The notes under the pieces: model-generated
What the model saw: only the letters and a program-made list of their open reading frames with translations
Told to the model about the DNA's origin: nothing
Database searches by the model: none
Made by a program: the position numbers and the translations under genes
NCBI GenBank assembly: GCA_965371785.1
Contig: CBDUZS010000015.1
Span: forward strand, 1-45,665
DNA length: 45,665 nt
From: CBDUZS01 sp965371785
GTDB lineage: Bacteria; Fermentibacterota; Fermentibacteria; Fermentibacterales; JCC-6
Direction of reading: 5' to 3'
Shown here: piece after piece, positions 34,553-43,598 of the stretch
Numbering within the stretch: position 1 is the first letter of the stretch
How the letters are laid out: each line of letters starts with the position of its first letter

Positions 34553-35380
34553 ATGACGGGAAAGGGAACAAGTATCAGGACCATCCGGGCAAAGAAGAAA
34601 CGCAATGAGCGTATAGTTGCCCTTACAGCATACGATTACACTACCGCACTTCTCGAGGAAAGAGCCGGGATCGACCTGATCCTGGTGGGGGATTCCTATT
34701 CGATGACAGTGATGGGGGATAAGACAACTCTCACTGCCAGCCTGGAGCACTTGCTTGCGATCACCCAGGCGGTAGTGAAGGGAGCTCCCAATACTCTCGT
34801 GGTAGGAGACATGCCCTTCGGTTCATACGAATGCTCTGATGCACAGGCAGTTCAGACCGCTGTGCGTTTCCTTGCCGAAGGTGGAGCTGGTGCCGTGAAG
34901 CTAGAGGGTGGTAACGAGAGATCCACTTCGAGGGTGAAAGCCATAGTCGACTCCGGCATCCCCGTGATGGGACATACCGGGCTGCTCCCCCAGTCCGTAA
35001 GGCAGACGGGAGGGTTCAGGATAGTCTACGGTGATCAGCGTGAAAGAATCCTGTCCGAATCGATTTCACTTCAGGAAGCAGGCGCGTTCTCAATTGTGCT
35101 CGAAGGGGTGGAAGAAGAGCTTGCCAGGGAAATCACTCAAGCCCTCGAGATACCGACGATAGGAATCGGTGCCGGCAGGTTTACCGACGGTCAGATTCTC
35201 GTCGTGAACGACATGCTCGGGTTGACACAGGACTTCGAACCGAAGTTCGTCAAGAAGTATGCTGACCTTGGCGGGATAATTCTCGATGCGGTCAGGGAGT
35301 ATGCGGACGATGTCCGAAACGGCAGTTTTCCCGGTGAGGAGCACGTTTACTTCGGCAGATCGATACTGGAGGAGAAATGA
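34553..35380 (+). CDS. panB: 3-methyl-2-oxobutanoate hydroxymethyltransferase
   Basis: This 275-residue cytoplasmic enzyme makes ketopantoate from 2-oxoisovalerate and methylene-tetrahydrofolate, the first committed step of pantothenate and CoA synthesis. The ATG at 34553 is preceded by AGGAG at 7-nt spacing; a TTG six bases earlier is too close to the site. Family motifs run in order: ALTAYDYTTA, ILVGDSYSMTVMG (metal Asp), VVGDMPFGSY, AVKLEGG, VMGHTGLLPQS, IVLEGV (general-base Glu), IGIGAG and QILVVNDMLGL. The length is normal. It overlaps purD as ATGA. panC and panD are not in the window. Confidence 0.96.
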   Translation: MTGKGTSIRTIRAKKKRNERIVALTAYDYTTALLEERAGIDLILVGDSYSMTVMGDKTTLTASLEHLLAITQAVVKGAPNTLVVGDMPFGSYECSDAQAVQTAVRFLAEGGAGAVKLEGGNERSTSRVKAIVDSGIPVMGHTGLLPQSVRQTGGFRIVYGDQRERILSESISLQEAGAFSIVLEGVEEELAREITQALEIPTIGIGAGRFTDGQILVVNDMLGLTQDFEPKFVKKYADLGGIILDAVREYADDVRNGSFPGEEHVYFGRSILEEK

Positions 35381-36624
35381 AAATACTCGTTGCCGGCAGC
35401 GGGGGCCGGGAACATGCTCTCGTCTGGGCTCTTGGTAGAACCGGCAGGCATTCCATCGTTGCCGCGCCCGGTAATCCGGGTATGACAACGCTCGCAGAGC
35501 TTGCTCCCGTAGCCGCAGATGATATCGAAGGGCTGAGAGATCTCGCTTTGAACAAACAAATCGACCTGGTGGTTGCCGGTCCTGAGGCACCTCTTGTTGC
35601 CGGGCTCGCCGATCTCCTCAACAAATCAGGTATTCCATGTTTCGGACCATGTTCGAGAGGTGCGAAGCTGGAGGGTAGCAAGTGGTTTGCCAAGGATATC
35701 ATGTCATCTGCAGGAGTTCCCACGGCTGAAGGTGAGATATTCACGGAATCGGAGCCAGCCATCCGGTTCATCGACAACTCACCCTGTGAGTTCGTGATAA
35801 AGGCCGACGGGCTTGCCGCGGGGAAAGGTGTCTTTCTCCCGGGGTCCATGGATGAAGCGGTTCAGACCGTGGAAGCTCTCCTCTCAGGGAGCCTTGGCGA
35901 GTCGGGGAAAAGAGTAGTCATCGAACAGCGACTGGATGGTCCGGAAGTCAGTGTTCTCGCGATGTGCAACGGTTCGGATGCTATCGTCCTCCCGCCAAGC
36001 AGGGATCACAAGCGGATAGGCGAAGGTGATACCGGACCCAACACGGGGGGAATGGGTGCCATCTGCCCTCCACCCGGTCTGAAGAAAAGCTTTTCGGAGG
36101 ATGTCCGCAGGAAGATCATCCTTCCCGTTCTCGGAGAGCTGACATCCAGGGGCATCGATTTCAGAGGGGTGCTGTACGCAGGCCTGATCATCACCAGCGA
36201 TGGACCGAAAGTACTCGAATTCAACGTCCGCTTCGGTGATCCCGAAACTCAGGTCGTACTGCCCATGATCGAGGACGATCTGGCCGAATTGTGTTTTCTT
36301 GGAGCGACGGGGGGAGCTCTTCCTCCGGAAGTTACCGTAAGGGATGGTTCCGCCGCATGCGTCATCATTGCATCAGGCGGTTACCCGGGATCTTATGCAA
36401 AGGGATTCGAGATAAGCGGCCTGGAGGATGTCAGGGATGCTATAGTATTCCATGCGGGTACGAAGAAACAGGATGGAGTGCTTGTTACAGCCGGAGGCAG
36501 GGTGCTCGGAGTAACGGGTCTGGGGAGTGATCTCGAAGATGCTCTGAACAAGGCCTACGAAGCCACGGGCAGAATCGAATTCGAAGGTATGTATTACAGA
36601 AGAGACATAGGGAGGACCATTTGA
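35377..36624 (+). CDS. purD: Phosphoribosylamine-glycine ligase
   Basis: This 415-residue ATP-grasp enzyme joins glycine to phosphoribosylamine (second step of purine synthesis). Motifs: MKILVAGSGGREHALVWAL, VVAGPEAPLVAGLAD, FVIKADGLAAGKGVFL, VVIEQRLDGPEVSVLAM, the triphosphate/substrate loop DHKRIGEGDTGPNTGGMGA, VLYAGLIIT and LEFNVRFGDPETQVVLP. Full length, no defects. It overlaps panB and purE by 4 nt each, so the genes are co-translated. Confidence 0.97.
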   Translation: MKILVAGSGGREHALVWALGRTGRHSIVAAPGNPGMTTLAELAPVAADDIEGLRDLALNKQIDLVVAGPEAPLVAGLADLLNKSGIPCFGPCSRGAKLEGSKWFAKDIMSSAGVPTAEGEIFTESEPAIRFIDNSPCEFVIKADGLAAGKGVFLPGSMDEAVQTVEALLSGSLGESGKRVVIEQRLDGPEVSVLAMCNGSDAIVLPPSRDHKRIGEGDTGPNTGGMGAICPPPGLKKSFSEDVRRKIILPVLGELTSRGIDFRGVLYAGLIITSDGPKVLEFNVRFGDPETQVVLPMIEDDLAELCFLGATGGALPPEVTVRDGSAACVIIASGGYPGSYAKGFEISGLEDVRDAIVFHAGTKKQDGVLVTAGGRVLGVTGLGSDLEDALNKAYEATGRIEFEGMYYRRDIGRTI

Positions 36625-37070
36625 AACCGCTTGTTGGAATACTCATGGGAAGTGAGAGTGATCGAGATGTGATGAATCTCACATCCGAAGTGCTCGAAGA
36701 TCTCGGTATCCCGTTCGAGATCAATGTCATGTCCGCTCACAGATCACCCTCCAGGGTCAGAGAATACGCTTCCGGCGCAGCCGGGTCGGGGTTGAAGGTC
36801 CTTATTGCGGGTGCCGGACTTGCCGCTCATCTCGCAGGCGCCATTGCCGCGAATACGATACTGCCCGTCATCGGCGTACCGCTTGCCGTCGGACCGCTGA
36901 ACGGAATCGACGCCCTCCTCTCCACGGTCCAGATGCCCAAAGGGATTCCCGTTGCAACGGTGGCAATAGGCTCACATGGTGCAAGAAACGCGGGATACCT
37001 TGCTGCCCAGATCATTGCTCTGGAAGATTCCGGTACCGCCTCCAGACTCCTCGAGAAAAGGGGCCTGTGA
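36621..37070 (+). CDS. purE: N5-carboxyaminoimidazole ribonucleotide mutase
   Basis: This 149-residue enzyme moves the carboxyl group to make CAIR in purine synthesis. It starts at TTG 36621 with GGAGG a few bases upstream, overlapping the purD stop. PurE class I motifs are all present: GILMGSESDRDVM, VMSAHRSPSRV, LIAGAGLAAHLAG and VIGVPLAVGPLNGIDALLSTVQMP. The length is at the short end of normal. No purK is visible here. It overlaps the next gene as GTGA. Confidence 0.96.
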   Translation: MKPLVGILMGSESDRDVMNLTSEVLEDLGIPFEINVMSAHRSPSRVREYASGAAGSGLKVLIAGAGLAAHLAGAIAANTILPVIGVPLAVGPLNGIDALLSTVQMPKGIPVATVAIGSHGARNAGYLAAQIIALEDSGTASRLLEKRGL

Positions 37071-37720
37071 GCGCTCACCGGGTCGAGATAGATATAGAGA
37101 ACCCAACGGAGAAGGCTGTAGCGGAAGCCTCCTCCGTTCTTCTGTCCGGGGGAATTGTGCTGTACCCATCGGATACCGTTTACGGTCTCCTCTGTGCGCC
37201 GGAGAATCGAAGAACAGTCGAGAGGCTTTCTGAGATAAAAGGGTACACACGCAGCCGACCTTTCATTCTGCTCGTAGACGGAATAGAAACGGTGAAGAGC
37301 CTTTCAGGCTGCATCGAACCGCTCGTGCTCGAGATAATGGATGAGTACTGGCCAGGACCTCTTACAATAGTTCTTCCAGGTGGGCCAGGATGTCCTGAAT
37401 GGGTCAAGGGTGACGACGGCTCAATCGCTCTCAGACAGCCTGCGGATTCTCTCAGTGGAATGATCCTCAAGAATACCGGACTGCCGCTGATATCAACCAG
37501 CGCAAACAGGTCTGGCGACCCAAGTCCACTAGGCTTGGATCAGATTCCCGCCGTAATCCTCGACGGCGTCGATCTCATTCTCGATGCAGGAGCCCTTGAC
37601 GCATCCGAAGCCTCAACCGTAATCCGCCCGAACGGAAACGGTATTGAGGTCCTCAGAGGAGTCTGGGAAGGTTCCGGAGTTCGATTGCAGAGTAGAGGAA
37701 AAGAACTCCCCCCGTGCTGA
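37067..37720 (+). CDS. tsaC: Threonylcarbamoyl-AMP synthase, Sua5/YciO/YrdC family
   Basis: This 217-residue protein has the YrdC fold: SSVLLSGGIVLYPSDTVYGLLC, EIKGYTRSRPFILLV (Lys and Arg that bind ATP), GPLTIVLPG, SIALRQPA and LPLISTSANRSGDPSP. These residues form threonylcarbamoyl-AMP from threonine, bicarbonate and ATP for the t6A modification of tRNAs. It lacks the Sua5 C-terminal domain, so it is the short TsaC form. The GTG start overlaps the purE stop. YciO-type paralogues have unclear function, so the symbol is probable rather than certain. Confidence 0.85.
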   Translation: MSAHRVEIDIENPTEKAVAEASSVLLSGGIVLYPSDTVYGLLCAPENRRTVERLSEIKGYTRSRPFILLVDGIETVKSLSGCIEPLVLEIMDEYWPGPLTIVLPGGPGCPEWVKGDDGSIALRQPADSLSGMILKNTGLPLISTSANRSGDPSPLGLDQIPAVILDGVDLILDAGALDASEASTVIRPNGNGIEVLRGVWEGSGVRLQSRGKELPPC

Positions 37721-38202
37721 AGATCTACGTGGACGCAGACGCCTGCCCTGTAAAACAGGAGATCTACCGTGTTGCGAGACGGTATGGACTGAAGGTGGTT
37801 TTGGTCTCGAATTCCTGGATGCGGACCCCTGAAGCAAGCTGGCTCGAACTCGTAGTAGTCGACAGTGGACCGGATGCTGCAGATGCCTGGATCGTCGAGC
37901 AGGTTCTGGAGGATGACATCGTCATCACGGGAGACATCCCCCTTGCTTCGGAATGCCTCAAGAAGGGTGCCACGGCGATCGGTAACACCGGTCGTCCGTT
38001 CACGGAGAGCAACATCGGCAACATCCTGGCCACGAGGAATCTTTTCACCGACCTTCGAGAACAGGGAATCATGACCAGGGGACCTGCTCCCTTCGACGGA
38101 AAGGACCGATCGAGATTCCTCCAGATCCTGGACCAGACCGTGAATACCATCATGAGGAGACATGGATCGGGAGACGTCCTACGAACAGATCTGACCTGTT
38201 AG
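37714..38202 (+). CDS. DUF188 (YaiI/YqxD) family protein
   Basis: This 162-residue protein starts with GTG overlapping the previous stop by 7 nt, after AGAGGAAAAG. It matches the YaiI/YqxD family: LKIYVDADACPVKQEIYRVA, VVLVSNSWM, VVVDSGPDAADAWIVEQV, IVITGDIPLASECLKKGA and REQGIMTRGPAPFDGKDRSRFLQILDQTV. Conserved Asp residues suggest a PIN-like nuclease fold; the cellular role is unknown. It is the last gene of this operon, 52 nt before the convergent glycan cluster. I see no terminator in that gap. Confidence 0.9.
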   Translation: MLKIYVDADACPVKQEIYRVARRYGLKVVLVSNSWMRTPEASWLELVVVDSGPDAADAWIVEQVLEDDIVITGDIPLASECLKKGATAIGNTGRPFTESNIGNILATRNLFTDLREQGIMTRGPAPFDGKDRSRFLQILDQTVNTIMRRHGSGDVLRTDLTC

Positions 38203-38254
38203 TAAAACTCGTGCGGGAGATGCGTCTTCATGCTGCACGGGCTCGATTCTGCGG

Positions 38255-40348
38255 CTATTTGCCTCGAAGAGCTATCCAGAGCGCTTTGAGCAGGCTGGGT
38301 ACGTGAAGGAGGATGTTCGAGTACGCCTGGTTTGCAAGAGGGCATGCACACTCTTTCAGGCGGATTGACCTTCTTATCTCTCTTGCTCTGACCGAACGCC
38401 AGATATCCTGAAAATCGGAATCTCTGCTCACCTTGCCCATTTCATTCGAATACGCCAAAACGGCGCAAGGCCAGATTCCGCCATCCGAGTTGATATGAAC
38501 GTTTAGCAGTCCAGCATAGCAGGGAATAACCTGCTTCCTGTCACGCAGATAACTGACGACCAGATCGTAGTAGACAACCCTGAGCGCGGTGGTCAGTCTC
38601 GAGAGGATATTCATCCCCCTCATCTTCTCCCTGACCGATTTCTTGAAGACTTCCATCAGTTCTTCATAGCTCTCGCTGTCCGGAGTGATCCCTGTTCCGA
38701 GGTTGAAGAATTCTTCCCGTTCTTCGGCGATCTCGTTGATGTAAGTGTCGAGATCCAGGTCACGGGCAAAGGCAACTATCTCAGCAAGGTGCTGGGCATT
38801 GAAACGTGAGATAACCGTACCTACTCCGACATGAAGGTACCTGTACTCTTTCCTGAGCTTTCTGAGCCTCTCGATGGTGTCCAGAAGCTTATCGAAATTG
38901 CCCGGCACGCCCCTTATGTCATCGTGCATCTTACCGATACCGTCGAATGACGGCTTTACGGTGAGAACCGTGCCGGGTGCTTCCTTTTCCATCAGCTCGA
39001 GCGATTCTCTCGTCAGGGATTCAACCCTTTCGGGAGACAGGCCATTGGTGGGTATGTGTATAACTGCCGGATGCATGAACTTGCATGCCAGTCTTACTAT
39101 CTCGGGCAGGTCGTCCCTGAGGAAGGGCTCACCTCCCGATACGTTGAAGAAGTACGTCCATCCGATGGAGCGGAACATGAGCTCGATGGTCTCGAGATCG
39201 AGATCGTTGGATTCCGTGACCTTCCATATGTAACAGGTCCTGCACCTGGACTGGCACTTCCTGGTCACGGAGAAAGTGACGTTGATGGGTTCGGGAGGAT
39301 GGGCAAGGCCCAGCCGTGCAAAGAACCCCACCCACACGCTCCAGGCCAGATGTGTGATCTGCCCGAGATGATTCATCTGTACCGGGAATCGGCTCCGCAG
39401 GAAATGATGAGCAACACCCTGTATCGCGAAAATGCTCTCGACGAAGATCAGGAATACTCTCTGTCCCAGGGCAATCGTAGTCGCGACACCCATCGATCCG
39501 ACGAAACCTGAGAGCAGCAGACCTTGTACGGACTCCCTGACACCTATTCCCCCGGGGATGAAAACCATAACAAGTGCGACGAGCCATGACGCAGGCGCTG
39601 CAAGAAGGCAAACGGCTGCCATCGCATAGGATGGGCCGGATATAGGCGCACCGAAGCCTCTGAACCAGAAGTAGAGCGCCAGACCGCGGAGAGTCCAGGA
39701 GAGGAGGTGGTAGCCGATAAAGGTCGCCTGCTGGCGATGGCTGATGTGCGGAAGGTCTTCGACATCGTAATCGAAATGGTGGCTGAGTCTGTGCGCTATC
39801 AGCTTCTGTATCCCGGGCGCAAACAGCATGAAGACGGCGAGGATCGAGGATACCCACAGGGCGATTATCACGGGAAGAGGAACGTCGGCAAGGCTCAGGA
39901 AAGGAAGTGCTACGAGCGCCATGATGGACAATGCCACCATCAGGTAGATGTTCTCCAGAACGAAAGCAGTGACCGCTTTTACAGGCTTCGTTCCGTTTGC
40001 CCTGAGGAACGTTATCCTGCCCAGGAACATCCAGAGCTTACCGGGAACGTAGGCTCCCATCTGTGTCATGTACCAGTTTCTTCTCAGCTCTCCCCGGTCT
40101 ATCCGGGGAACCTTCAGGCTCTCGAGGATGCGCTGCCATGGATAGGGGGCGTAATAGTATCCAGCGAAGAGAAAGAGCAGAGAGAGACCGAGCATAGGCC
40201 AGCTCGCGTTGTCTCTTGCCGTATCCCAGAAGCTCAGCAGGTCCGGTTGCCATTTCGGCCAGAGAGCGAGGATGAAGTAGACCACGGCTACGGAGAGCAG
40301 GGCAAAGCCTGCCCAGGTCTGGAGCTTCAGGTGTTTCCTGTTCCTCAC
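38255..40348 (-). CDS. Fusion of flippase-like (LPG synthase TM/UPF0104) domain with radical SAM domain
   Basis: This 697-residue protein starts with GTG in a GTGA overlap with the gene before. Residues 1-345 carry about eight membrane helices with the UPF0104 marks NWYMTQMGAYVPGKLWMFLGR and VFIPGGIGVRESVQG. Residues about 355-697 are a cytoplasmic radical SAM domain: TRKCQSRCRTCYIW gives the CxxxCxxC cluster (Cys365, 369, 372), NVSGGEPFLRD the SAM GGE motif, and late cysteines (IPCYAGLLNV, IWPCAVLAY, LKECACPLAN) suggest a SPASM-like auxiliary site. No stop or frame change lies between the halves. The organisation suggests modification of a lipid-linked substrate at the membrane. Function is inferred only; it is the last gene of the cluster. 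Confidence 0.88.
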   Translation of the reverse strand: MRNRKHLKLQTWAGFALLSVAVVYFILALWPKWQPDLLSFWDTARDNASWPMLGLSLLFLFAGYYYAPYPWQRILESLKVPRIDRGELRRNWYMTQMGAYVPGKLWMFLGRITFLRANGTKPVKAVTAFVLENIYLMVALSIMALVALPFLSLADVPLPVIIALWVSSILAVFMLFAPGIQKLIAHRLSHHFDYDVEDLPHISHRQQATFIGYHLLSWTLRGLALYFWFRGFGAPISGPSYAMAAVCLLAAPASWLVALVMVFIPGGIGVRESVQGLLLSGFVGSMGVATTIALGQRVFLIFVESIFAIQGVAHHFLRSRFPVQMNHLGQITHLAWSVWVGFFARLGLAHPPEPINVTFSVTRKCQSRCRTCYIWKVTESNDLDLETIELMFRSIGWTYFFNVSGGEPFLRDDLPEIVRLACKFMHPAVIHIPTNGLSPERVESLTRESLELMEKEAPGTVLTVKPSFDGIGKMHDDIRGVPGNFDKLLDTIERLRKLRKEYRYLHVGVGTVISRFNAQHLAEIVAFARDLDLDTYINEIAEEREEFFNLGTGITPDSESYEELMEVFKKSVREKMRGMNILSRLTTALRVVYYDLVVSYLRDRKQVIPCYAGLLNVHINSDGGIWPCAVLAYSNEMGKVSRDSDFQDIWRSVRAREIRRSIRLKECACPLANQAYSNILLHVPSLLKALWIALRGK

Positions 40349-42663
40349 TCCCGTTCCCTGCGTTTTCTGATGAAGTCGTTTGCTGACAATACAAGCACCA
40401 CCAGCATACCGATGATACTTACAAGGAGACCGGTCCGGACGTCTCCGGAATCGAACCTGAACTCAACCGTATGGCTGCCCGGCGGAACGACCACGGCCCT
40501 CTGCCAGTAATTGGCTCTGAGGAGATCTGATTCGATACCGTCAACGTATACTCTCCACCTTGGATACCAGGTATCTGCCAGAACGAGGAGTCCCGCATCG
40601 TCCGTCTCGACAGCGATTGAAACACGCTCAGGATCATCGAGGGTGATGAACGCTGCACCGCGTGAATCCGTCTGGTTTTCCGTCAATCCTACGGGAGCGG
40701 TTTCGAGTAGGGTGATCTCATCAGGGCTGTACCCGAGAGAGAGCGCATCGAGAATTTTGTCATTCTCCATTGCAACCCAGCTGCCTGCAAAGAAGACTCG
40801 CGGTAAAGGTGCTTCGGGAACTGCAGAGCTCAGGCTGTCAGCCAGTAACGAATCCGATTCTTCGAACTGGGCTAACACGGCAGCCCGGATCTCCCCGTAA
40901 GTGAGAACGGTTCCCTCCACTGCGAATACCGTAGCAGCCGTTTGTCTTGCAATCGAAAGGTCTGCCCTGGACAGCACTGACTGGAGTCTATCGATTACCG
41001 CAGGTTTCGCTGCGTGGTAACCCGATACGGATCGTATCGAGAGCGGCACCAGTTCGTTGCCCCCCGGCATCATCCTTCCCGCCCCGACAAGCTCTCTCAT
41101 GGCAGGCTGGTCGGGAAACAGCTGCTCGATCCGGGTCTGTGGCAGGTAGACCTGGAAACTCCTGTTGAAAGGGATCAGCTCTACGGCCAGGAGGAGGGCA
41201 AGTGCAAAGGCGGCAACGGGAGGTTTGAGAGAGAACTTCTTCATTGCGAAGAGAAGGAACAGGAAGACGATTCCTACACCGGATGCTCTTATCAGATCAC
41301 CGCTCAGCATCGAGACTCTGTGTCCGATGAGCTGACCGAATCCCGTACCACCGGGAAGCCCCATCAGGGTCCACCATCCTGACTGCAGACTCCTCGACAG
41401 GGGTGCAGCAAAGAGGAAGAGGAGAAGACAGATTCCCGAAAACGATGCAAGGACAATGTACTTTCTTCGATCCGGATTCTTCCCGAAGAGAGCGTCAAAC
41501 CCGGGTCCTGCCATCAGTGAGAAGGATGATGTCGTTAGAAAGGCTGCCATGTGTGGGGCTCTGAGCTTTCTGAATACCGGTACTATTGCGTACAGAATCT
41601 TGAAGACAGGCGTGTACCCGCCCCAGGAAACCAGCAGACCGGAAAGGGCAATCGCAAGCAATGGCCATCTGATTCTGCCCCTCGAGTAAAGGAATCCCAT
41701 GAGTGAGAGGAGGAAAACGGATACACCAAGGAACTCACTGCTCAGCCTGAGCCCCAGCCTGCCGAAGTAAACGGGGGCGCCCGTGAGGTTGCTGTCCCTG
41801 AAACCGTGCCTGAGCCCGAACATGTGAGGAAAGATCATTGTCAGTGATTCTTCCGGTGGAAGGGAGTAGCTTGCAGCCTGGTCGACTGAAAGGTTTTCTC
41901 CTCTGCTCGAGTACCGGGAGAAATTGTACCCAGGAAGCAGTTGAACTGCTGCTATTCCTCCTCCCAGAATTGCGATACCGGCAAGGCAGACAACAGCACG
42001 TCCGGCTTTTTTCCCCCGGGTCTCTATGGCTCTTACAAGAAGCCAGAGAAATGCTGCACCGCCTGAGTAGAGGATCATCTGCGGATGACTTGCCAGCCCC
42101 TGCATCCCGAGTGAAAGACCACCCAGGCCAAGGAAGACCGGACGCCTGGTCTCCATCCATTTCTCACACGAGTAGAGGAGGAGCGGGAGATAGCTCCAGC
42201 AGATGATCTTGCTGCCATGACCGGCGTAGAAAAGAGTGTTGGCCCAGCTTCCGCCTGCAAAGGCAAGTGCACCTATTATTCGCCCTGCCTTGCTGACACC
42301 GATCGAGCCCAGGAAAAGCCAGGCGAAAATGCCGCCCAGGAACATGTGAATCGGGAAGGTGAACCTGATCATCCCCTCAGCGCCCGTGGTCAGGAGGAGA
42401 AGACCCCTGAGTGGATAGAACAACGGTGCTGAGAAGGAAGAGTAGAAAGGAACTCCGCAGAAGATGTACGGATTCCAGTGGGGAAGGCTGCCCGTTCTCA
42501 CCGAGTTCACCATGAAGCTCGAGAAGGGATATCCCTGGTGGACGGTGTCGCTCATCTCACCGCCTGGCAGCCTTGCGGTGCTGAATACGGGCCAGTAGGT
42601 CAACAGAACCAAGACCAGTATTACTCCCGGCAGGGCCAGCGTCTTCCAGGCTGGAAACTTCAT
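40345..42663 (-). CDS. YfhO-family large membrane protein (GT-C-like)
   Basis: This 772-residue protein has about twelve membrane helices and an extracytoplasmic C-terminal domain of about 200 residues closed by a last helix (TGLLVSIIGMLVVLVL). YfhO-type signs are the first loop (GEMSDTVHQGYPFSSFMVNSVRTGSLPHWNPYIFCGVPF), the middle FGLRHGFRDSNLTGAPVYFGRLGL and the tail VLADTWYPRWRVYVDGIESDLLRANYWQRAVVVPPGSHTVEFRF. Family members are thought to move or transfer sugars from lipid carriers; in Bacillus, YfhO is linked to lipoteichoic acid glycosylation. It overlaps both neighbours by 4 nt, so it works within this cluster. Confidence 0.85.
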   Translation of the reverse strand: MKFPAWKTLALPGVILVLVLLTYWPVFSTARLPGGEMSDTVHQGYPFSSFMVNSVRTGSLPHWNPYIFCGVPFYSSFSAPLFYPLRGLLLLTTGAEGMIRFTFPIHMFLGGIFAWLFLGSIGVSKAGRIIGALAFAGGSWANTLFYAGHGSKIICWSYLPLLLYSCEKWMETRRPVFLGLGGLSLGMQGLASHPQMILYSGGAAFLWLLVRAIETRGKKAGRAVVCLAGIAILGGGIAAVQLLPGYNFSRYSSRGENLSVDQAASYSLPPEESLTMIFPHMFGLRHGFRDSNLTGAPVYFGRLGLRLSSEFLGVSVFLLSLMGFLYSRGRIRWPLLAIALSGLLVSWGGYTPVFKILYAIVPVFRKLRAPHMAAFLTTSSFSLMAGPGFDALFGKNPDRRKYIVLASFSGICLLLFLFAAPLSRSLQSGWWTLMGLPGGTGFGQLIGHRVSMLSGDLIRASGVGIVFLFLLFAMKKFSLKPPVAAFALALLLAVELIPFNRSFQVYLPQTRIEQLFPDQPAMRELVGAGRMMPGGNELVPLSIRSVSGYHAAKPAVIDRLQSVLSRADLSIARQTAATVFAVEGTVLTYGEIRAAVLAQFEESDSLLADSLSSAVPEAPLPRVFFAGSWVAMENDKILDALSLGYSPDEITLLETAPVGLTENQTDSRGAAFITLDDPERVSIAVETDDAGLLVLADTWYPRWRVYVDGIESDLLRANYWQRAVVVPPGSHTVEFRFDSGDVRTGLLVSIIGMLVVLVLSANDFIRKRRERE

Positions 42664-43598
42664 GATTTCTTCCGGAACAGCGGTACCGATCTGGCATGTA
42701 CGGCTGCAAGCGCGAGTTCCATTACCGACAGGAGAATTCTCTGTCCGATTATCGCCGCCAGGATTGGACCCGTTTCACCCGGGCCGGCGATCATGGCAAC
42801 TGCTGCAGCCTCTCTGATCCCGATACCACCAGGCACCAGAAAAACGATGTATCCCGCAAGCCAGGACAGTGGCGCAGCGGCTACACAGGCCCAGATTCCC
42901 CTGCCGGGAACGCCCATTGCCGACAGCCACAGATAGAGAGAGAGTCCTCTGGCAATCCAGAGCAGTGTAAACAGTCCCAGGACCTTTATCGATAAAGCCG
43001 TGTCTGGAATTACAACCCCGGCAGGATTCGTCTTTCGATCACTCCCGTAGCGGACTCTGTACAGGTATTTCCTGACTCCCCGGAGCAGGGGGAGAAGGAG
43101 AAGAGCTCCGCCTGAGCATACGGCAGCAGTTCTGAGAATTCCACTGGCGATGAAATCCGGAGTGAACAAGGCCACTGCGGCCGCAATCAGACCCGTCGCA
43201 GCAGCAGTGTAGAGAACTTCGAAGAATGGAACGGCGGCGGCACCAGCCGGTGAGAACCCTTTCGATTTGAGGTACGCCGCTCTTCCCGCCAGCAGCCAGA
43301 CCTTCCCCGGAATGTATCTACCCAGCTGGCTGGTGAACCATACTCCTCGAATCTCACCTGAGCGTGCTGTACAGCCGGAGTATCTGCACATCATCAGCCA
43401 GCCGAAAGGTGTCAGCCAGAGGGAGAGGAAAAGCAAAGCCGAGGAAAGTATCAGCAGGAAGGGATCCGGTTGCCAGGACTGTTCACTTATTTCCTCGAGC
43501 CACTCAGCCCCGTTTCCTGCAACGACAACGGCTGCGATCACCAGCAGGACCAGAATAAAGGCTCTCCCAAACCAGGTTAATAACCGTGTTCTTTTCAC
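42660..43598 (-). CDS. Flippase-like membrane protein (LPG synthase TM/UPF0104)
   Basis: This is a 312-residue protein with about eight helices. I use GTG 43598, which overlaps the epimerase stop as GTGA; a GTG eight codons earlier is also open. Marks of the family: GVWFTSQLGRYIPGKVWLLAGRAAYLKSKG and FLVPGGIGIREAAAVAMIAG. The same two signatures appear in the N-terminal half of the radical SAM fusion two genes downstream, so the cluster holds two copies. Family members include flippase-like, lipid-associated proteins such as the MprF transmembrane half. No synthase domain follows here. A role in moving a glycolipid intermediate is plausible. Confidence 0.85.
   Translation of the reverse strand: MKRTRLLTWFGRAFILVLLVIAAVVVAGNGAEWLEEISEQSWQPDPFLLILSSALLFLSLWLTPFGWLMMCRYSGCTARSGEIRGVWFTSQLGRYIPGKVWLLAGRAAYLKSKGFSPAGAAAVPFFEVLYTAAATGLIAAAVALFTPDFIASGILRTAAVCSGGALLLLPLLRGVRKYLYRVRYGSDRKTNPAGVVIPDTALSIKVLGLFTLLWIARGLSLYLWLSAMGVPGRGIWACVAAAPLSWLAGYIVFLVPGGIGIREAAAVAMIAGPGETGPILAAIIGQRILLSVMELALAAVHARSVPLFRKKS

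Noticed and set aside
38203..38254. Terminator between the convergent DUF188 and radical SAM fusion genes
   Set aside because: No convincing stem with a T tract is visible in the 52-nt gap.
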